Part shown: positions 5,173-5,325 of the stretch, one piece after another | Numbering within the stretch: position 1 is the first letter of the stretch | Layout: each line of letters opens with the position of its first letter | DNA from: Glaciecola sp. UBA1851 | GTDB lineage: Bacteria > Pseudomonadota > Gammaproteobacteria > Enterobacterales > Alteromonadaceae | Length of the DNA: 5,325 bases | Assembly (NCBI GenBank): GCA_002338515.1 | Contig: DDIL01000201.1 | Location: forward strand, 1-5,325 | Direction: 5' to 3' | Made by a program: the position numbers and the translations under genes | The notes under the pieces: generated by a model | Told to the model about the DNA's origin: nothing | The model's input: only the letters and a program-made list of their open reading frames with translations | Databases searched by the model: none

Positions 5173-5325
5173 GCGATTGCCCTTGTCTTTGAGGTGAGTA
5201 GATAAGCTGGAGGTCCTCTAGTATAAAGAAAACCAAATCAATCGAAAACAGAATATGAGTATAAGAAGAATTAAAGCTATTTGCTACCCCCTGTGACAGG
5301 TGTCTTTTTGACTAGATTGGTTTGT
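5173..5325. promoter_or_regulatory. upstream region of the DUF6090-like gene
   Basis: This should hold the promoter for the minus-strand gene. Read leftwards, TATACT occurs twice (reverse of about 5217-5222 and 5253-5258), both good -10 candidates, but neither has a clear -35 at 16-18 bp. GAGG-T-CCTC (5211-5219) is a small inverted repeat just downstream of the nearer one. At the right edge CCTGT-G-ACAGG (5290-5300) overlaps GACA-GG-TGTC (5295-5304), which is followed by TTTTT on the plus strand. Confidence 0.3.

Overview
The window looks like an accessory stretch of a moderately AT-rich, Gram-negative chromosome. The best guess is a marine gammaproteobacterium of the Alteromonadales type. 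This guess rests on gene style only: a Tat-exported HiPIP, a secreted amidase, a stand-alone GST and a DUF6090-like protein. Species cannot be fixed from the sequence.

Layout. Positions 1-99 hold the 3' end of a membrane-protein gene read rightwards. An intergenic region (100-362) follows, with overlapping small hairpins, a strong intrinsic terminator at 272-306 and a Fur-box-like sequence just before a HiPIP gene (363-653, +). The HiPIP gene converges, with only 3 bp between stop codons, on a secreted amidase-signature hydrolase (657-2339, -). A divergent spacer then leads to a glutathione S-transferase-family gene (2425-3021, +), which has its own terminator.

The 460-bp stretch 3022-3481 has no full gene but is the most structured part of the window. 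It holds a compact cluster of hairpins with alternating GCAG and CTGC blocks and two copies of an 18-bp unit (3210-3274). On the minus strand this adjoins a well-spaced ribosome binding site and an 18-codon ORF that looks like a cut-off gene start. At its right end is a perfect 20-bp palindrome. Next comes an exported thioredoxin-like gene (3515-3772, +) that stops in the middle of the fold and is probably a pseudogene. Unassigned, possibly rearranged sequence follows up to 3888.

The right part is one long minus-strand gene (3889-5172). It encodes a membrane-anchored protein with a DUF6090-like N-terminus and a C-terminal predicted beta-sandwich. The last 153 bp are its upstream region, with small inverted repeats at the window edge.

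The genes do not form one pathway or operon: every complete gene appears to be its own transcription unit. Shared themes are export (Tat, Sec and membrane-anchored products) and thiol or redox chemistry (HiPIP, GST, thioredoxin remnant). The repeat cluster, the truncated small ORF and the broken thioredoxin gene all lie between 3200 and 3850, which suggests past rearrangement there. I see no clear new defence or mobile system. The best candidate for something undescribed is the hairpin and repeat element at 3208-3306.
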